The notes: generated by a model not told the origin, from the letters alone. Shown: positions 42,675 through 54,529, counted from the stretch's first letter. The stretch is DNA of 64,000 nucleotides from Mesostigma viride (GCA_009746045.1 RPFO01000256.1:1741829-1805828), one strand, 5' to 3'. Translations and numbers: made by a program.

Positions 42675-45515
42675 TTATTCACTGTCAGAAGGTTCTAAAT
42701 ACCGCCACCCCCACCGCTCAGATGCCCCATAGTCCCTGTGCACAGTGCAGTTGGCACTGGCCCTTGTGCGGACCACGCGGCCATTGCCCACATCCACACC
42801 AATATACAGATGCTGCAGCCGGCTTGTGTGTTCCCCCACCGCCGCCAAGCTGGCATCCGTCACCTGTTCACACCCCGCCAGGTTCAACAGCCGCAGCTGC
42901 CTGCAACCGGTCATCACCGCTATAACCCCTTCGTCCGTCACACCCGTGCAGCATTTGAGGCTCAGCTCCTTTAACCGCTGGCAGCCCGCAGCCACCGCCC
43001 TTAACCCAGCATCCGTGACGCGGTCGCAATCTTGCAGGTCCAAGCACCGCAGTTGCTGGCAACACTCCGCCACCGCCGCCATGCTAGCATCCGTGACACG
43101 TCTGCAACCAGCCAGGAACAGAGTGCGCAGGCGCTGGCAGCGAGCCAGCAGCGCGCTAATTCCAGCATCTGTCAACCGTGCGCACGCGCGGAGGTCCAGG
43201 TACTCTAGCCCCTGGCAGACGGCACGGCTGACCATTCGGACATGCCTCCCCTGTTGACCATTTGTCCCCACTGCCCTTTGTGCTGCTGCACCCCTAATAG
43301 TAGCACTCCTCCCCGTGACTGCCCGGCTACAAGGGTCACTTGCCACCATGACCGCTTGGCTTTCGTCAGTCCCCTCCGCTGGGGCTCGGGTGGGGATGAC
43401 TGCACCCGAGTGACTACCATCAGCCGCCACCGGGGCAGCGGGGACAACGGCATCGTCAGCATCAGTACGATGAAGCACCGCACGTTGTTGAGTACCACCA
43501 GCCGCCACCTGGGTATAAACTGCCAGGGCATTGTCAGTGAACCATTCCCGGTGACAGGCATACAGCGCCGTTTTGTTCCCCACCACCAGGTGGCGCAGAT
43601 GATGGCAGTTGCGCAGCAGCCACGTGCAGCCTCGGTCGCCGATGCTCGTGCATGAAACGTCCACCCAGCGGAGCTGCTTGAACAGCATGATGCTGTCGTC
43701 CGCCACGTCCCGGCACCCCGCGAGATCCAGCACACGCAGGCCGGGGCAGCGCCGCCCGAGCGTGACGATGGCAGCATCGCTCACCGCCATGCAGCGGCTC
43801 ATGCGAAGCGCCCGCAGGTCCGGGCAGCACCGCGCGAGCTGCCTTATGCCTCCATCGTTCACCTCCGCGCAGCGCGAGATGTCCAGGTGGCGCAGCCGCG
43901 GGCAGTAGCGCGCCATCGCGCTGATGCCGACGTCAGTCACACCCACGATCCCCTCCTCCAAGTTGTCCGAGTTGGCGATGTCCAGGTGGCGCAATCCCGC
44001 GCCATATCGGGCCAGGATGGAGGACAGCAGGGAATCCGGCAGACCGTCAAAGGCACGAAAGGTCAGGTGACGCAGCCGGGGTTGCTGCTGCCTCCTGCCA
44101 CTCGGCCCTGCCCCTGTCGCCGCAGCTGCTACTGCTGTTGCTCCTGCCGCCACGCCTGTGGCGGCGGCCGCTGGTGCCCCTGGTTTTGCGGCGGCTGCTG
44201 GCGGTGCCACCACTGCTGTTATTGTTGCTGCTGCTGGCCCTGCCCCTGGTGCTGCTTCCCCTGGTGCTGCTGCTGCTGACGATGATAATGATGGCGGCGG
44301 AGAGGGCCATGTTGACACTCGTCCAGACAGCGATCCTGATGGTGGTGGCACTCGCGGTGCCGGTGATGATGATGATGATGATGATGGTGATAGTCCTCGC
44401 ACACGCACACCCTCCCGTCCCCCGCCACCACCCTCCCCTCCACCCCCTTCATCGCGCGCCCAATCAACGGCCGGGACGGGGTCCTCGCCCACCCAATTCT
44501 CGGCACAGTCCAACCGCCGTAGCCGCGGACAGCCACGCAGGATGGCGAGCACGCCGCGCGGCCCCACGCTGGTGGAGGATATGTCGAGCCATGACAGATG
44601 CCGGCAGTGCTTCGCGACCGCCAGCATGCTGGCATCCGACACACTATGCAGGGGATGGGAGACGCCCAGGGTGTGCAGCCCCGGGCATGACTTGACTATG
44701 GCGCGGAGTCCATCGTCCGTGACGCCGTGGTGGGTCAGGAGGAGGTGCCGCAGGTGCGGGCAGTGGGCTGCCAGCGCGCGCATGCTTGCATCGGTCACGT
44801 CCATGCATCGCGAGAGATTGATCCGGCGGAGGTGGGGCATGTGGCGGGCCAGCGCCGTTAAACTGGCGTCCGTCACTTCGTGGGCGCACCGCTCCAGGTC
44901 CAGGTGGCGAAGTTTGTGGCAATGCTCCGCGAGGCTGCCAAGCACTTGGCGCGACGCCTCCCTCGTCCACCAACCGGGGTACACGGGGGGACTGCCGTCC
45001 TCTCCCTCCTCTTCCTCCTCCTCCCCCCCCTCCTTTCCTCGAACCTCCTCATCATTTTCCTCCTCATCATCACTGCCACTGTCCCCGTCCTCCTCCTCCT
45101 CCTGCTCCTCCTCCTCCTCCGTGTCTTCATCGTAAACGCCCCCCCCGCCACCCTCCCCTGCACCCTCCTCGTCAGCAGCACTGACGGAAAAGGGACCCGG
45201 CCAATCGCCTTTTTCCTCCCAGAACAACGGCTGCGTGGCCCGGCCCGCGATGAACGTGCGCAGGTTGGGGCAGCGGGGCAGCAGCCAAAGAATACCGGCT
45301 AGCCACTTGGGTTGATTATGGAGACGCGCCAGGTCGTTGCCCGACAGCCGCATCAGCAGCGTCAGCGAGTCATCCACCGCCGCGCGAAATCCCCTGCTTA
45401 ATCCACGCATCCGCACCCGGTCCAGCACCGGCAGGTGGTTGAACACCAGGCTCCCTATGCCATCCTCGGAGACAATGTCGGAGAGCGTAACGGCCGGTGT
45501 GCCGGCACCGGCCAT
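42675..45515 (-). CDS. F-box-like/LRR protein of the AMN1 type (family member 3)
   Basis: A single exon encodes 946 residues, the longest member. The start MAGAGTPAVTLSDIVSEDGI is followed by LPVLDRVRMRGLSRGFRAAV and a Glu/Asp-rich linker (residues about 125-190). LRR blocks before and after flank a large Ser/Pro/Ala-rich insertion (encoded around 44050-44480) and a second non-LRR insertion (encoded around 43220-43500). Typical repeats are LRHLDLERCAHEVTDASLTA, VTDASMRALAAHCPHLRHLL and VTDAGLRAVAAGCQRLKELS. The gene is convergent with member 2, with the ORF1-only element between them. Role as an SCF-type receptor is inferred. Confidence 0.88.
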   Translation of the reverse strand: MAGAGTPAVTLSDIVSEDGIGSLVFNHLPVLDRVRMRGLSRGFRAAVDDSLTLLMRLSGNDLARLHNQPKWLAGILWLLPRCPNLRTFIAGRATQPLFWEEKGDWPGPFSVSAADEEGAGEGGGGGVYDEDTEEEEEQEEEEDGDSGSDDEEENDEEVRGKEGGEEEEEEGEDGSPPVYPGWWTREASRQVLGSLAEHCHKLRHLDLERCAHEVTDASLTALARHMPHLRRINLSRCMDVTDASMRALAAHCPHLRHLLLTHHGVTDDGLRAIVKSCPGLHTLGVSHPLHSVSDASMLAVAKHCRHLSWLDISSTSVGPRGVLAILRGCPRLRRLDCAENWVGEDPVPAVDWARDEGGGGEGGGGGREGVRVRGLSPSSSSSSSPAPRVPPPSGSLSGRVSTWPSPPPSLSSSAAAAPGEAAPGAGPAAATITAVVAPPAAAAKPGAPAAAATGVAAGATAVAAAATGAGPSGRRQQQPRLRHLTFRAFDGLPDSLLSSILARYGAGLRHLDIANSDNLEEGIVGVTDVGISAMARYCPRLRHLDISRCAEVNDGGIRQLARCCPDLRALRMSRCMAVSDAAIVTLGRRCPGLRVLDLAGCRDVADDSIMLFKQLRWVDVSCTSIGDRGCTWLLRNCHHLRHLVVGNKTALYACHREWFTDNALAVYTQVAAGGTQQRAVLHRTDADDAVVPAAPVAADGSHSGAVIPTRAPAEGTDESQAVMVASDPCSRAVTGRSATIRGAAAQRAVGTNGQQGRHVRMVSRAVCQGLEYLDLRACARLTDAGISALLARCQRLRTLFLAGCRRVTDASMAAVAECCQQLRCLDLQDCDRVTDAGLRAVAAGCQRLKELSLKCCTGVTDEGVIAVMTGCRQLRLLNLAGCEQVTDASLAAVGEHTSRLQHLYIGVDVGNGRVVRTRASANCTVHRDYGASERWGWRYLEPSDSE

Positions 45516-46399
45516 GGCCGAGACTAGTGTCCAAAAATAGATCGCGTCAACAGGTTGACCCGCTTGGTATGATGCTATCCACCGTCACCCGGTTGGTAGT
45601 GACCATCCTATGGATGCGCTGATGCGACGGTGGTCAGATGACACATGACCCAGGATCCTGTGGACGACGCGAAGGCGATTACACGCGCAGGTACAGTGAC
45701 GAGAAGGCGATTACACACACAGGTTCAGAAACAGCCACAGGGTATACATTTTTTGAGGGGGCTGGATGGGGTGACAAACGCATGTGCGGGCGTGTGGGTA
45801 CGGCGCAGGCCAGGATATGATTGCAAGCGCTGAAGAGACGGCAGACTTAAGTGATATCCTTGACTGCTCGCGGTTGCCCGGTCGGGGAACAAGGAGTGAT
45901 CTCCAAGCCAGAGAAGTAAGCAATGTGGCAATTCCAAAACAACAACGGAGTGGCTGGCCACCAAGCACTATCGGCACGTCCTTCGCTTCTAAAGCGAGAA
46001 ATGTCTTTCTTAGCGGGAGAAATGTCTTTCTAGGCCAGCTTGCCGCCACACGCAGGTGCTCGATAGAAGATGGTAGGAACAGGGGGTGCAACGAAGAAGA
46101 GGATGACGGTAGGAGTGTTTGATACAGCGCAGAAATGCTCGGTACTGTTGTGGGACAATGTTTGCAGTCCCTTATCAGCAGTAGCATGTGTGTCATTTAT
46201 GCATACGCGGGAGGATTAATGTGGGGGCTGAATGAGACGACAGCTAGTAGACACCAAGCCTTCACCTTCATAGACACCAAGCTTCCATGGATCCCTTCGG
46301 CAGTGGCCCATGGATGGAGCCGGTGTGCAACTAGACTTGGACAAAACAAAGTATACCGATGGTGCTCGGTGGTTTCACTGCAACAAAATGCTCAAATGC

Positions 46400-47190
46400 C
46401 ACCAGAAATTAGCAGCACATCTGCGACAGTGCGTGCCTCGACCGCGTCGCTCAGCGCGCGTGGCGACAGCGTGTTGACTGGCGCGGTCATTGAGGGTCTG
46501 CTCGTGTGCATAATGAATTATGGGATGCCAGTTGAAGCAGGAATGGGAAAGCCTTCACGTGCCTCCCTAAGGTAGAAACATGCAGCCACGTTCTTTGAAG
46601 CCCGTTAGTTTTGCCAAGACCGAACCTGTAAAAGGCGGCAGCTGCATGTTTACGCCGTACCTATATCAAACGAAAACTCCCTTTAAAGAGCTCCCGTCCG
46701 GCAGATTATCTCGTTCCGCGCGATATCAATCGGTCACGATGTGCAACCTTCCACGCGCAAAATTCCGTCAATTCTCGATTACCGGGCGTCGGCCTGGTCA
46801 CACCCGTTTCAGCTTGGACATGTGCGCAACAAATGCCCAGACCGCGCGCGAGAAACTCAGAAAGCCGTCCGTGGTCCACTGAGCCCGACCAAGGGACTGC
46901 ACAAGCGCTGCGACCGGTTCCAGCTTTGCACGCCACGTTCAAATGACCTCATGCATCTAGAGAACAGAACAGTCCCGTCAGCGAGCCGGGATTCCGACTC
47001 TGGTGGCCTTTAAATAAGGGAAGCATGCGTAGGACTCGCCTGCACGGGCTGCGAGCTCAGCTACTGGGAGCTTACGTTTCGCGGCATCCGGTGGGCCTGT
47101 TGCGAAATGCAATCGGGCCCATTTGGGGGCAAGGGCGGAGCCGCAGAATCCCGCGGGAAAAGCTATCCGACTTTTGCGGCCCTTGCGGGT
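46400..47190. repeat. Duplicated segment upstream of F-box/LRR gene 3 (inverted relative to 35.6-36.5 kb)
   Basis: The reverse complement of this region follows the order of 35640-36500, including TGAGCTCGCAGCCCGTGCAG-type sequence near 47050 and GCCGGACGGGAGCTCTTTAA near 46690. It contains the frame ending VCIMNYGMPVEAGMG (stop at 46573-46575), which aligns with a minus-strand frame at 36.3-36.5 kb. Coding status is uncertain. Confidence 0.55.
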
Positions 47191-47639
47191 GGTTGCCATT
47201 GTTGCCGCGCCGCGGCGCGCTAGGTCACGTGCGTTGGGATGGCCCATGTAACGGTGGGTGGGATGCTGGCGGTGTCGGACACGTGTCCTGATCTGCCGGT
47301 TGGTCATGTCGGGCATTGGCATTGCAATCCAATGCAAGGATGGTGCGTGGCATGCTCAGGCACGGAGATAATTCCAGTCTGTCGACGTCTTAAGAAGTGG
47401 AGCTTGCCCGTGTTTCACGCCGGCATTATTTAGCTAAACCAGACTTGCTGAAAAGCCAAGTACGTTGCTCCATTGCCTTGGGCCACGAATACCGGGCGTG
47501 AGCAGCTGCAATTTGTTGAACCGCATTGTGGCCACCGATCGGACTCAGCGGACCAGGACCAGGACTGGTATTGCTCTCCGAGCTTTTCCGGCCTGGACAT
47601 CGTTGCGCACATTTAGCTAGGCGAAGCGGGAGTGAGCAG

Positions 47640-48660
47640 TCCGCCGTAGATTATCGCGCGGGGAAGGTTGCACGTCGCGTATGGGATTCGCGCGGAGCTC
47701 ATATACGAGGTACTACGCCGGACGGGAGTTTAGCAACGGTAGATTTTCTTTGATGTGGGTTATGAAGCTGCAGTTTAAACTACATGCGTTATTTGGCTGT
47801 ACAAATAGGCTGCGAAGTAGCACAGCAGTAGGTTCTAGCTTAGGATGGCCAGTGGGGGCCTTCTCTTTCCTGTATCCCGTCGTCTGTCCCCGCATGTCAA
47901 ACTATTTGCACGAGCACACGCGATACGCGACCGCACCAGTCAGGCTTCACGCGCGTTGGACAACCGTTTCGCGCTTTTATTTTTGCGGTCGAGGCGCGCA
48001 CTGTCCCGCAAATGTGCCGCTGAATTCCGAGGACATCTTGGCGGTTTTGAAAGTTAAACAACGAAGTATCTTCTCTGGATATATTTTTAAACTAAAGCCA
48101 GATTGCAAACCTCTATACGAGGGTTGCTGCCATAAGGAATGGCGGTATAATGCTTTGCGTCCAGATGAGCTGTAAATCTGGCCACGTTTGTTATCGATTT
48201 CGTGGATGCACATTCTGTTGAGAATACGTTGCTTTAGTGCTCCTACACTCTTCTATCATACACTTCTGTGTTGTCAATTACTGCTGCCTGCCCTCTTGCT
48301 CATGCACAGGGCATGTGCAATCCTTTGGGTCTCGCGCACCCCCCCTCCCCCAGAAAATATCACCTCTTCAGTTGCTCATGTGTTTTGTGGCCCACCGGCT
48401 CCCCCACACCACAGCTGCATTCGTCTCAAGCGCAGCAGGACATGGTTTACACCAGCAACCACGTCGGCGCGTGTGCGGCGCCTTCTTCCTGAACGGGGTT
48501 CATCGTGTGACCTGCATCAAAGAAGAAGACAAGTGATTAAGCAATGCATCCCAGACGACAAGTATTGAAGCAATAAAGCTGCAAGCCGTTCCTTGGGGTC
48601 CGGGATCTGTGGCACCAACAATCTCCAGCTCCGATGCCTGGGTCCAGGGCTGATGCGGAA
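47640..48660. repeat. Upstream region of F-box/LRR pseudogene 4, partly homologous to that of gene 2
   Basis: ACGAGGTACTACGCCGGACG near 47705 matches ACGAGGTACTTTGCCGGGCT near 36130. CACCAACAATCTCCAGCTCC near 48611 matches TACCAACAACCTCCAGCTCC near 37495, in the same orientation and order. The upstream DNA was therefore duplicated together with the gene. Confidence 0.55.
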
Positions 48661-49277
48661 GCCATCTTGCGGAGCCTGCGTGCCTACATAATCAGGCCAG
48701 ATGGGCTCAGGAATACATTACCCAGGGATGCCTCCATGATTTCCACGTTTCCAGCGCTAGAGGCGGCCGGCCGCCGGCTGGCAGGCAGTGGCTGCCCAAC
48801 GAGTTGAGATTGCCTTGGCATGCGTGCGGAGGTCCAACGCTCCCACGGGCTGTTATCACGTCATAATGACCATAATGACTATGCGTCCTCATGATCTACA
48901 GGATGATGCATCATGATTGTGGATGATCACTATGCATCATTTGAATCGGCATCCATCAGGCGACCAGTGACAGCAGTCAAGCGTTGCTTATAAAAACCGT
49001 GACTGTTGGTTTGCTGCCAAGTGCCAAGTGCCAATTCCCGAGTGCCAAGTGGTGAAAAAAGATTGAATGGCACGGCGTCAGCCTCATTCTTCAACCCATC
49101 CAATTTCCTTACTGGCTACTCAACTCAGTAAGGGCGTGTATCCCGTGAGCTTAAGTATAGAACTGTGTTACACGGGAGTAGTGTACCGCTATCAAACTGT
49201 GGTTGCCTCAACAGGGACACGTGGTCGATTTGACTTGGAAATTACTCGGCTGGTTGCGCGTTCACAAGCGGGAGGCC
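48661..49277. other. Spacer upstream of pseudogene 4
   Basis: No gene is recognised. GTGCCAAGTG-type words are repeated three times near 49018-49050. Confidence 0.4.
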
Positions 49278-51540
49278 ATGGCAGGCCGCGGCTCCCACCC
49301 TGCCACCCTTGGGGACGTGGTCTGCTTTCAGGGGGTAGCCGCCCTCGTGCTTACCCGCCTGCCGGTGCTGGACCGGGTGCGGATGCGAGGATTAAGCAGG
49401 GGTTTTGCGCAGCGGTGGATGACTCGCTGACGCTGCTGACACGACTGTCCGGCGATGACCTGGCGGGTGTTGTGCGTCAGGGCAGCCGGCTCCGGGGTCT
49501 CCTTTGGTTACTTCCCCAATGCCCCAACCTGCGCACGTTTGAAGCGGGCGGCGCACTGCCTGCGGCGTCATTGCCCCCCTTGGGCGGGGGGTTGGACGGG
49601 CGCTGGGTGCATGTACACGGATGGCCGGGCGCGGCATGGGGCTGCGGGCAGTGAAGATGATGACAATGATGATGACAATGATGACAATGACGGTGATGAT
49701 TATCACGATGACGAGCAAGGCATGGGCGATTGCGGCATCGGTGAGGAGGTGGGTGGCCGTGGGGAGAGGGAGAGAGTACCGGGTGGAGGGGCGGGCATGA
49801 AGGTGAAGGGTTTCAGGTTAAGGGTTCAGCGGAGACTGGAGAGGGCGGAAGATGGGGGTGTGGGAACGGGGGCGGGGGAGGAGAGCGGCGAGGAGGATGA
49901 GGAGGATTGTCGGCAGATATCCAGATACCCTGTGTGGGCAGAAGAGGTGACATTTCAAGTGCTACAGGGCCTTGCGGGCAACGGCCGGAATCTTCGCATC
50001 CTGGACCTGGTCGGCTGCGCCAGTGCTGTGACGGACGAAATCGTGACCGCGCTGGCCCCCTAACGTGTCCCGGCTGCGCCGGCTAAACCTCTCGACTGCT
50101 GCGCAGGTGTCCGATGCCAGCATGCACGCGCTGGCGGGACACTGCCCACAGCTGCGGCATGTATCCCTGCATTGTGCCGATGTGGACAAAGTATGCATGA
50201 GCGTCACCGATGCTGGCATTCGTGCCATCACTGCTGGCTGCCCGGGGCTGGCCACCCTTCGCACTTTACTGCCCTGAGCTGACAAATGGCGGCATGGTGG
50301 CGGTCAACGAGAACTGCCCGCGTATCTCAACCCTGGACGTAAGGTAAACAGACGTAACGCTCTCTGGGCTATACGCGCCGTGCTGTACAATGGTCCGCGT
50401 CTGCGTAGCCTGTCCTGCCAAAGCGGTAAGGTCACCGACGTCAGGGAGGATATCAACGCCGCCCCGCGGTTCCCAGAAATACTTTCAGCGCTAGAGTTAG
50501 CCGCACTGCATTCAGTGCGGCAGCAGCAACAACCCCGGCGATTCGCAACCACTGGGGCACCTCGATTTGTGGGCATTCCGCCCTATTTCTGGCTACTCCC
50601 TGGGCACCCTCTTGAGGCACTGCGCCTCCCTGGCGTCCCTTGTGGTTTCGGACAAACCCGGCATGACCAACGCAGGCATGATGGCGGAACGCTGCCCACG
50701 GTTGTGCCACCTGGACGTCTCCCACTGCACGCCAGTGGCAGGTGACAGCATCAGCCAGGTCGTCATTCGCTGCCCGTGCCTGAGGGGCATACACCGGCGT
50801 GACTGCAACATCATCAACAATGCCCTTTGTGATTTCGCCAGGCACTGCCCCGGTCTGCGTTTGCTGAATGTGGCAGGGTGCCGAACCGTGGGTGAAGCCG
50901 GCCTAATGATGTTTGATCAAGTGCGCTGGGTGGCCGTCTCAGGCTCCGGCGTCGGCGACTGAGGCTGCAACCCAGCTGTCCTTACGGATGCTGCGCTGGC
51001 CGTGTACCCCCTGGTGGCATCTGAGGATGTCAGAGACCCAGGTATTTCTAGCGGTGCCGTCTTTGCTGGGTTAGAGCACCTTGAAATTTGCAGGTGCCTG
51101 GGGGTGACGGACGCCGGAATTGGGGCGCTGCTGGCGCGCGCGCCTCGCCTAGCTGCGCATGCTGATGTTGATAAAGTGCGACGGTGTAATGGACGCCTGC
51201 ATGACTGCGGTGGCAGAGAGTTGGCCACGGCTGCGCCACCTGGACATGCATGCAGGGTTCATACCATGTGACAGATGCTGGGTTAAAGGCGGAGGCTGCC
51301 GGCTGCCCGGAGCTACGAGAGTTGAGCCTCATGGCCCTGAGGCAGGTGATCGGCGGATGCGGGGGTTATAGCGGTGGTCCTACTGGTTGCAGGCAGATGA
51401 GGATTTTGAATCTGCACAGGTGTGAACAACTAGGTGACGGCTACCAGCGTGGCGGTGGCAGAAGAAGCTTCCGTTCAGCTCGTGCCAGGATGACAGAGGT
51501 GGTTGTCACGCACACAATTGTGCGCCTATCTTGGAAGTGT
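49278..51540 (+). pseudogene. F-box-like/LRR family member 4, decayed
   Basis: It starts MAGRGSHPATLGDVVCFQGV and LPVLDRVRMRGLSRGF like its paralogues, then loses frame near 49405. The continuation AAVDDSLTLLTRLSGDDLAG is in the next frame. An acidic tract (DDDNDDDNDDNDGDD) is in a third frame, and LRRs (VSDASMHALAGHCPQLRHVS, MMAERCPRLCHLDVSHC) follow in changing frames, with a stop after VAVSGSGVGD at about 50962. The C-terminal repeats (LRILNLHRCEQL) persist to about 51.5 kb. At least six frame changes or stops make it a pseudogene unless sequence quality is poor. It is closest in layout to members 1 and 2. Confidence 0.8.
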
Positions 51541-52228
51541 AGCGCATTAACAGCTCGGTCCCTAGCTGGCGGCCAGCGTGGTGGGCCCTCAGCAGCTTTG
51601 CTGCCTAAGTTTCGACATACTTTTTTGACTTTAATCCAGCATCATGTAGCGATTGCGTCATAAACAACATAGATGCAATATATCCCCGCCAAACTTATTT
51701 AATCCCCGCAAGAAGTAGCATTTATGGGACGGTCGACCCCTATCCCAATGTGACCTATACCGTACCAATGTGCAAATGGCTAATCAATTATTCTCATTTA
51801 TTATAATGACATATAGTGCAACACTGGCGGGCTCTGCACAGGGTGGCGCCGGCCTTGGCATGGGAAAAATACGTGTGCAGCCGAGCCACACTTGGCCGGC
51901 AAGACGCTCCCAGCTCTAGGTGCCAACACCACATGCATGGCCTACAGCCGAAGACATGCAATCAGGAACAGCACCCAGTAAACATCATGATTAAAGACTC
52001 ATGAAGTGAGATAGATAATTATTCCTGTGGGCCCACGTGGCTCAATTATTGATAATAAAGTTACACGTAACTGCGTAACGTATATATTCCCCTTTGCGTA
52101 CCTAGGTGGGGTGGATTAATTGTGATCAAGTGTATTGCACACGAGCACACATGCATGCATGGGCAAGATGGCAGCAGGCGTTTCTTCCACGGCTTCATGA
52201 GGAACACGCAGTGATCAGTCAAGGCCTG
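51541..52228. other. Spacer with an old LINE-1-like hairpin
   Basis: No gene is seen. ACACGTAACTGCGTAACGT near 52062-52080, preceded by an ATTGATAATAAAG stretch, resembles a mutated LINE-1 hairpin and tail in minus orientation. Confidence 0.4.
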
Positions 52229-52240
52229 TGCCGTTTTAAT

Positions 52241-52918
52241 TTTTAAAAATTAAATTAAATTATAACATGACTCCGTTGGGAGATCATGTAGCACATATTC
52301 CCTTGTCCTTAGCCTCAGCTTAGCCCTTGTACAGCCATGCTACGTCCTGGCTACGATCAGATTACTTGCCCACCGCTACTTGTTACTGCTGATATGCTCA
52401 CATGGGTCTTAGTGCACCCACAGCACTTGCCGGATCGTCTATGGCGTGTCCGATTGCAGCTGTGGCATGCGATCTGGCATGAAGGAGAAAGGGGGTCTCC
52501 GCCCTTTCTTCCTGTTGTGCACATGCAGGGATTAAAACAAAGCACTTCGGTGCTCCGTGACTCCCCAACGGGAGCACGAGTTTATTAATATTATTAATTC
52601 ATATTCCCTTGCTGGATGGATGGAGGTGGGCAAAGCCGCGAAACCGAACTAATCTAACTCTAAGCTAATCTAATCTAGAAAACCCTAACTATTCTACTCA
52701 GCAAAGCGCCCCTTCCTCTTGGTGGTGGTGGGGGCTTGCCCACAGGGGCTGGCGTGTGAGCCAGGACAATCGTCTTCCACGTTCTTCTTGTTCTGCATAG
52801 CAGTCCAAGCAAGAGAGAGGGGGTGAATGGGATGTTCAAACGGGGCTAGCTGGAACCACTAGGTCGGCCAGCAACTGCTGTGGGTAGGTCATGACATGTT
52901 TGCCTACCTTCTTAGGTA
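52241..52918 (-). mobile_element. LINE-3 copy interrupted by a SINE-B
   Basis: It lies between 12-bp duplications TGCCGTTTTAAT at 52229-52240 and 52919-52930. It has an (AAATT)n-type tail, a stem-loop at 52266-52288 (loop CAAC, same sequence as at 4177-4199), and the ORF2 end with TKRKGRFAE and a frame change upstream. Removing 52306-52599 and one duplication restores a continuous LINE-3 3' end of about 370 bp. Confidence 0.9.
52306..52599 (+). mobile_element. SINE-B, full insertion nested in LINE-3
   Basis: The 294-bp insertion lies between 12-bp duplications CATATTCCCTTG at 52294-52305 and 52600-52611. The body begins TCCTTAGCCTCAGCTTAGCC and matches 16946-17235. Its stem-loop (52556-52578) and TTAA-type tail are those of LINE-2. 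There is no significant ORF. Confidence 0.92.
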
Positions 52919-52930
52919 TGCCGTTTTAAT

Positions 52931-54529
52931 ACTAGAGTATATTAATCCATCCACCTGGGTGATCACGTCTTGTGCAGTGGCCGGACCTGATGAGGGTCCA
53001 CGGTTTACAATCATTGCATCGTTCCATTAATTGATAAAATAATAGAGGGCGCCACGGGATCATAAAGCCTCAATGAAATGGGTGATGAAAGGGCGGAATG
53101 CGAATCATCGCATGGCCCAGACGATTATAAGCATCTTCTGCGCTGGTTGTCTCCTTGATCTTGTTGATACAGACGGTATGCATTGGTAACTGCCTATGAA
53201 ATGTGCTGGAAACTGCCATCCACGTTCCTGTTAGCTGCGATTCATGACACATAAACCTCGCTGGCCTCCAAGGGTGATGTCATCATGAGGCGGCTGGCCA
53301 CCCACAAGCAGGGGCCCGGATGTGTCTTCTGGGCCAGACCGCACATGAGGAGAATGCAGACACGGCATGGCTGGCTATGGTTGCCACTTGCCACGCCATG
53401 GCAGGGCTCCTTCCACACCACCTTGCTTTCTTCCAGCCAGCATTCCGCTCAAACCCGTGACTCTGCCATCAGGTGCATGCATGGGCTGGGAGCCTCAGAC
53501 TCCATGCCGCTGCGCCCAAGCAAGCTAACCCCCTAGCGTAGCCGTCAGCCTTGATGACTCGGCGCCAGGCGTGGCAGCAGCCGTGCAGCGGGGCATGCTC
53601 GGTGGCCTTGGCTCCTGGCTGACCCACACATGGGTACCCGATGGGTAATGGCTGATCAATGCATGGTGGCTTAGGATCGGTTTGAGTGGACTGAACTTGT
53701 TAAGGGATACTGCGACGGGCCTGCACCGTACCGTTGACAATCCTGGGCAGGGTGCTTCCGCGAGCTATGCCCGTGGGGTCCGTGTCTTGTTCTCGAGCTC
53801 GCCAGCCGTGACCCGCGCTGGTCTGGAGCATTCATGAAAGCTAGCTATGGGCAGGGGGTAGCGGCTCGGGGTAACACCAGCATACATGCTGCGGCACTGG
53901 CAGCATGGCAATGACCCAAGTCCCCAGTCCGTGGGCATACCCATGCACGGGCAAGGCCCAACCAAGATTCCTGCCAACCAAAAGGGGGTTGGGGCATTCG
54001 GGCAGAACGCTGCCTGTTTCGAAGTATCTACCCCCACCCCATGCTTCTTTGTGGACACCGCTGGTGCTGCTTCGAAAGGCACCCCCCTATACAGCTTCGA
54101 GAAGCAACAACGTGCTCGTCATCCACCGGGGGGCGGATGCCAGCTCCCAGGCGACTGGATGCGCGGGCGATTGAAATGTGATTGTGATTGGATCAGACCC
54201 TCACGTCATCCCACCCACCCAAGGTTATGGGATCCCACGTCGATGATCTCATATTTGCCGGGCCTTGCGCCCCAGGTCACGTATTCAATGCTCGCAATGC
54301 ACACATTGCAAGCGTCAGGGCAGGTCACGCCTACATCGGAAGCGCCAAGGCAGGTCACGCCGTTGCTGTCCATAAGAGCCTGGGGAGGCCCCAATAGGCC
54401 AGATGGCAGTAACCCATTGGCAGTGGCCCTTTGGAATTCACACCTTGGATGTCACACCTTTCGTGTCGCACCTCGTCATCAAGTCATCAGATAGAAACGG
54501 TTGGAAATTACACCTTGGTGGCCAGGACA
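52931..54529. other. 1.6-kb stretch without a supported gene
   Basis: Short ORFs only. A 22-23-bp direct repeat (TACACCTTGGTGGCCAGGA) lies at the right edge (54509-54549), overlapping the end of the glycosyltransferase gene. Confidence 0.4.

Noticed and set aside
48188-48568. 126-codon frame upstream of pseudogene 4
   Set aside because: The homologous region upstream of gene 2 does not keep this frame.
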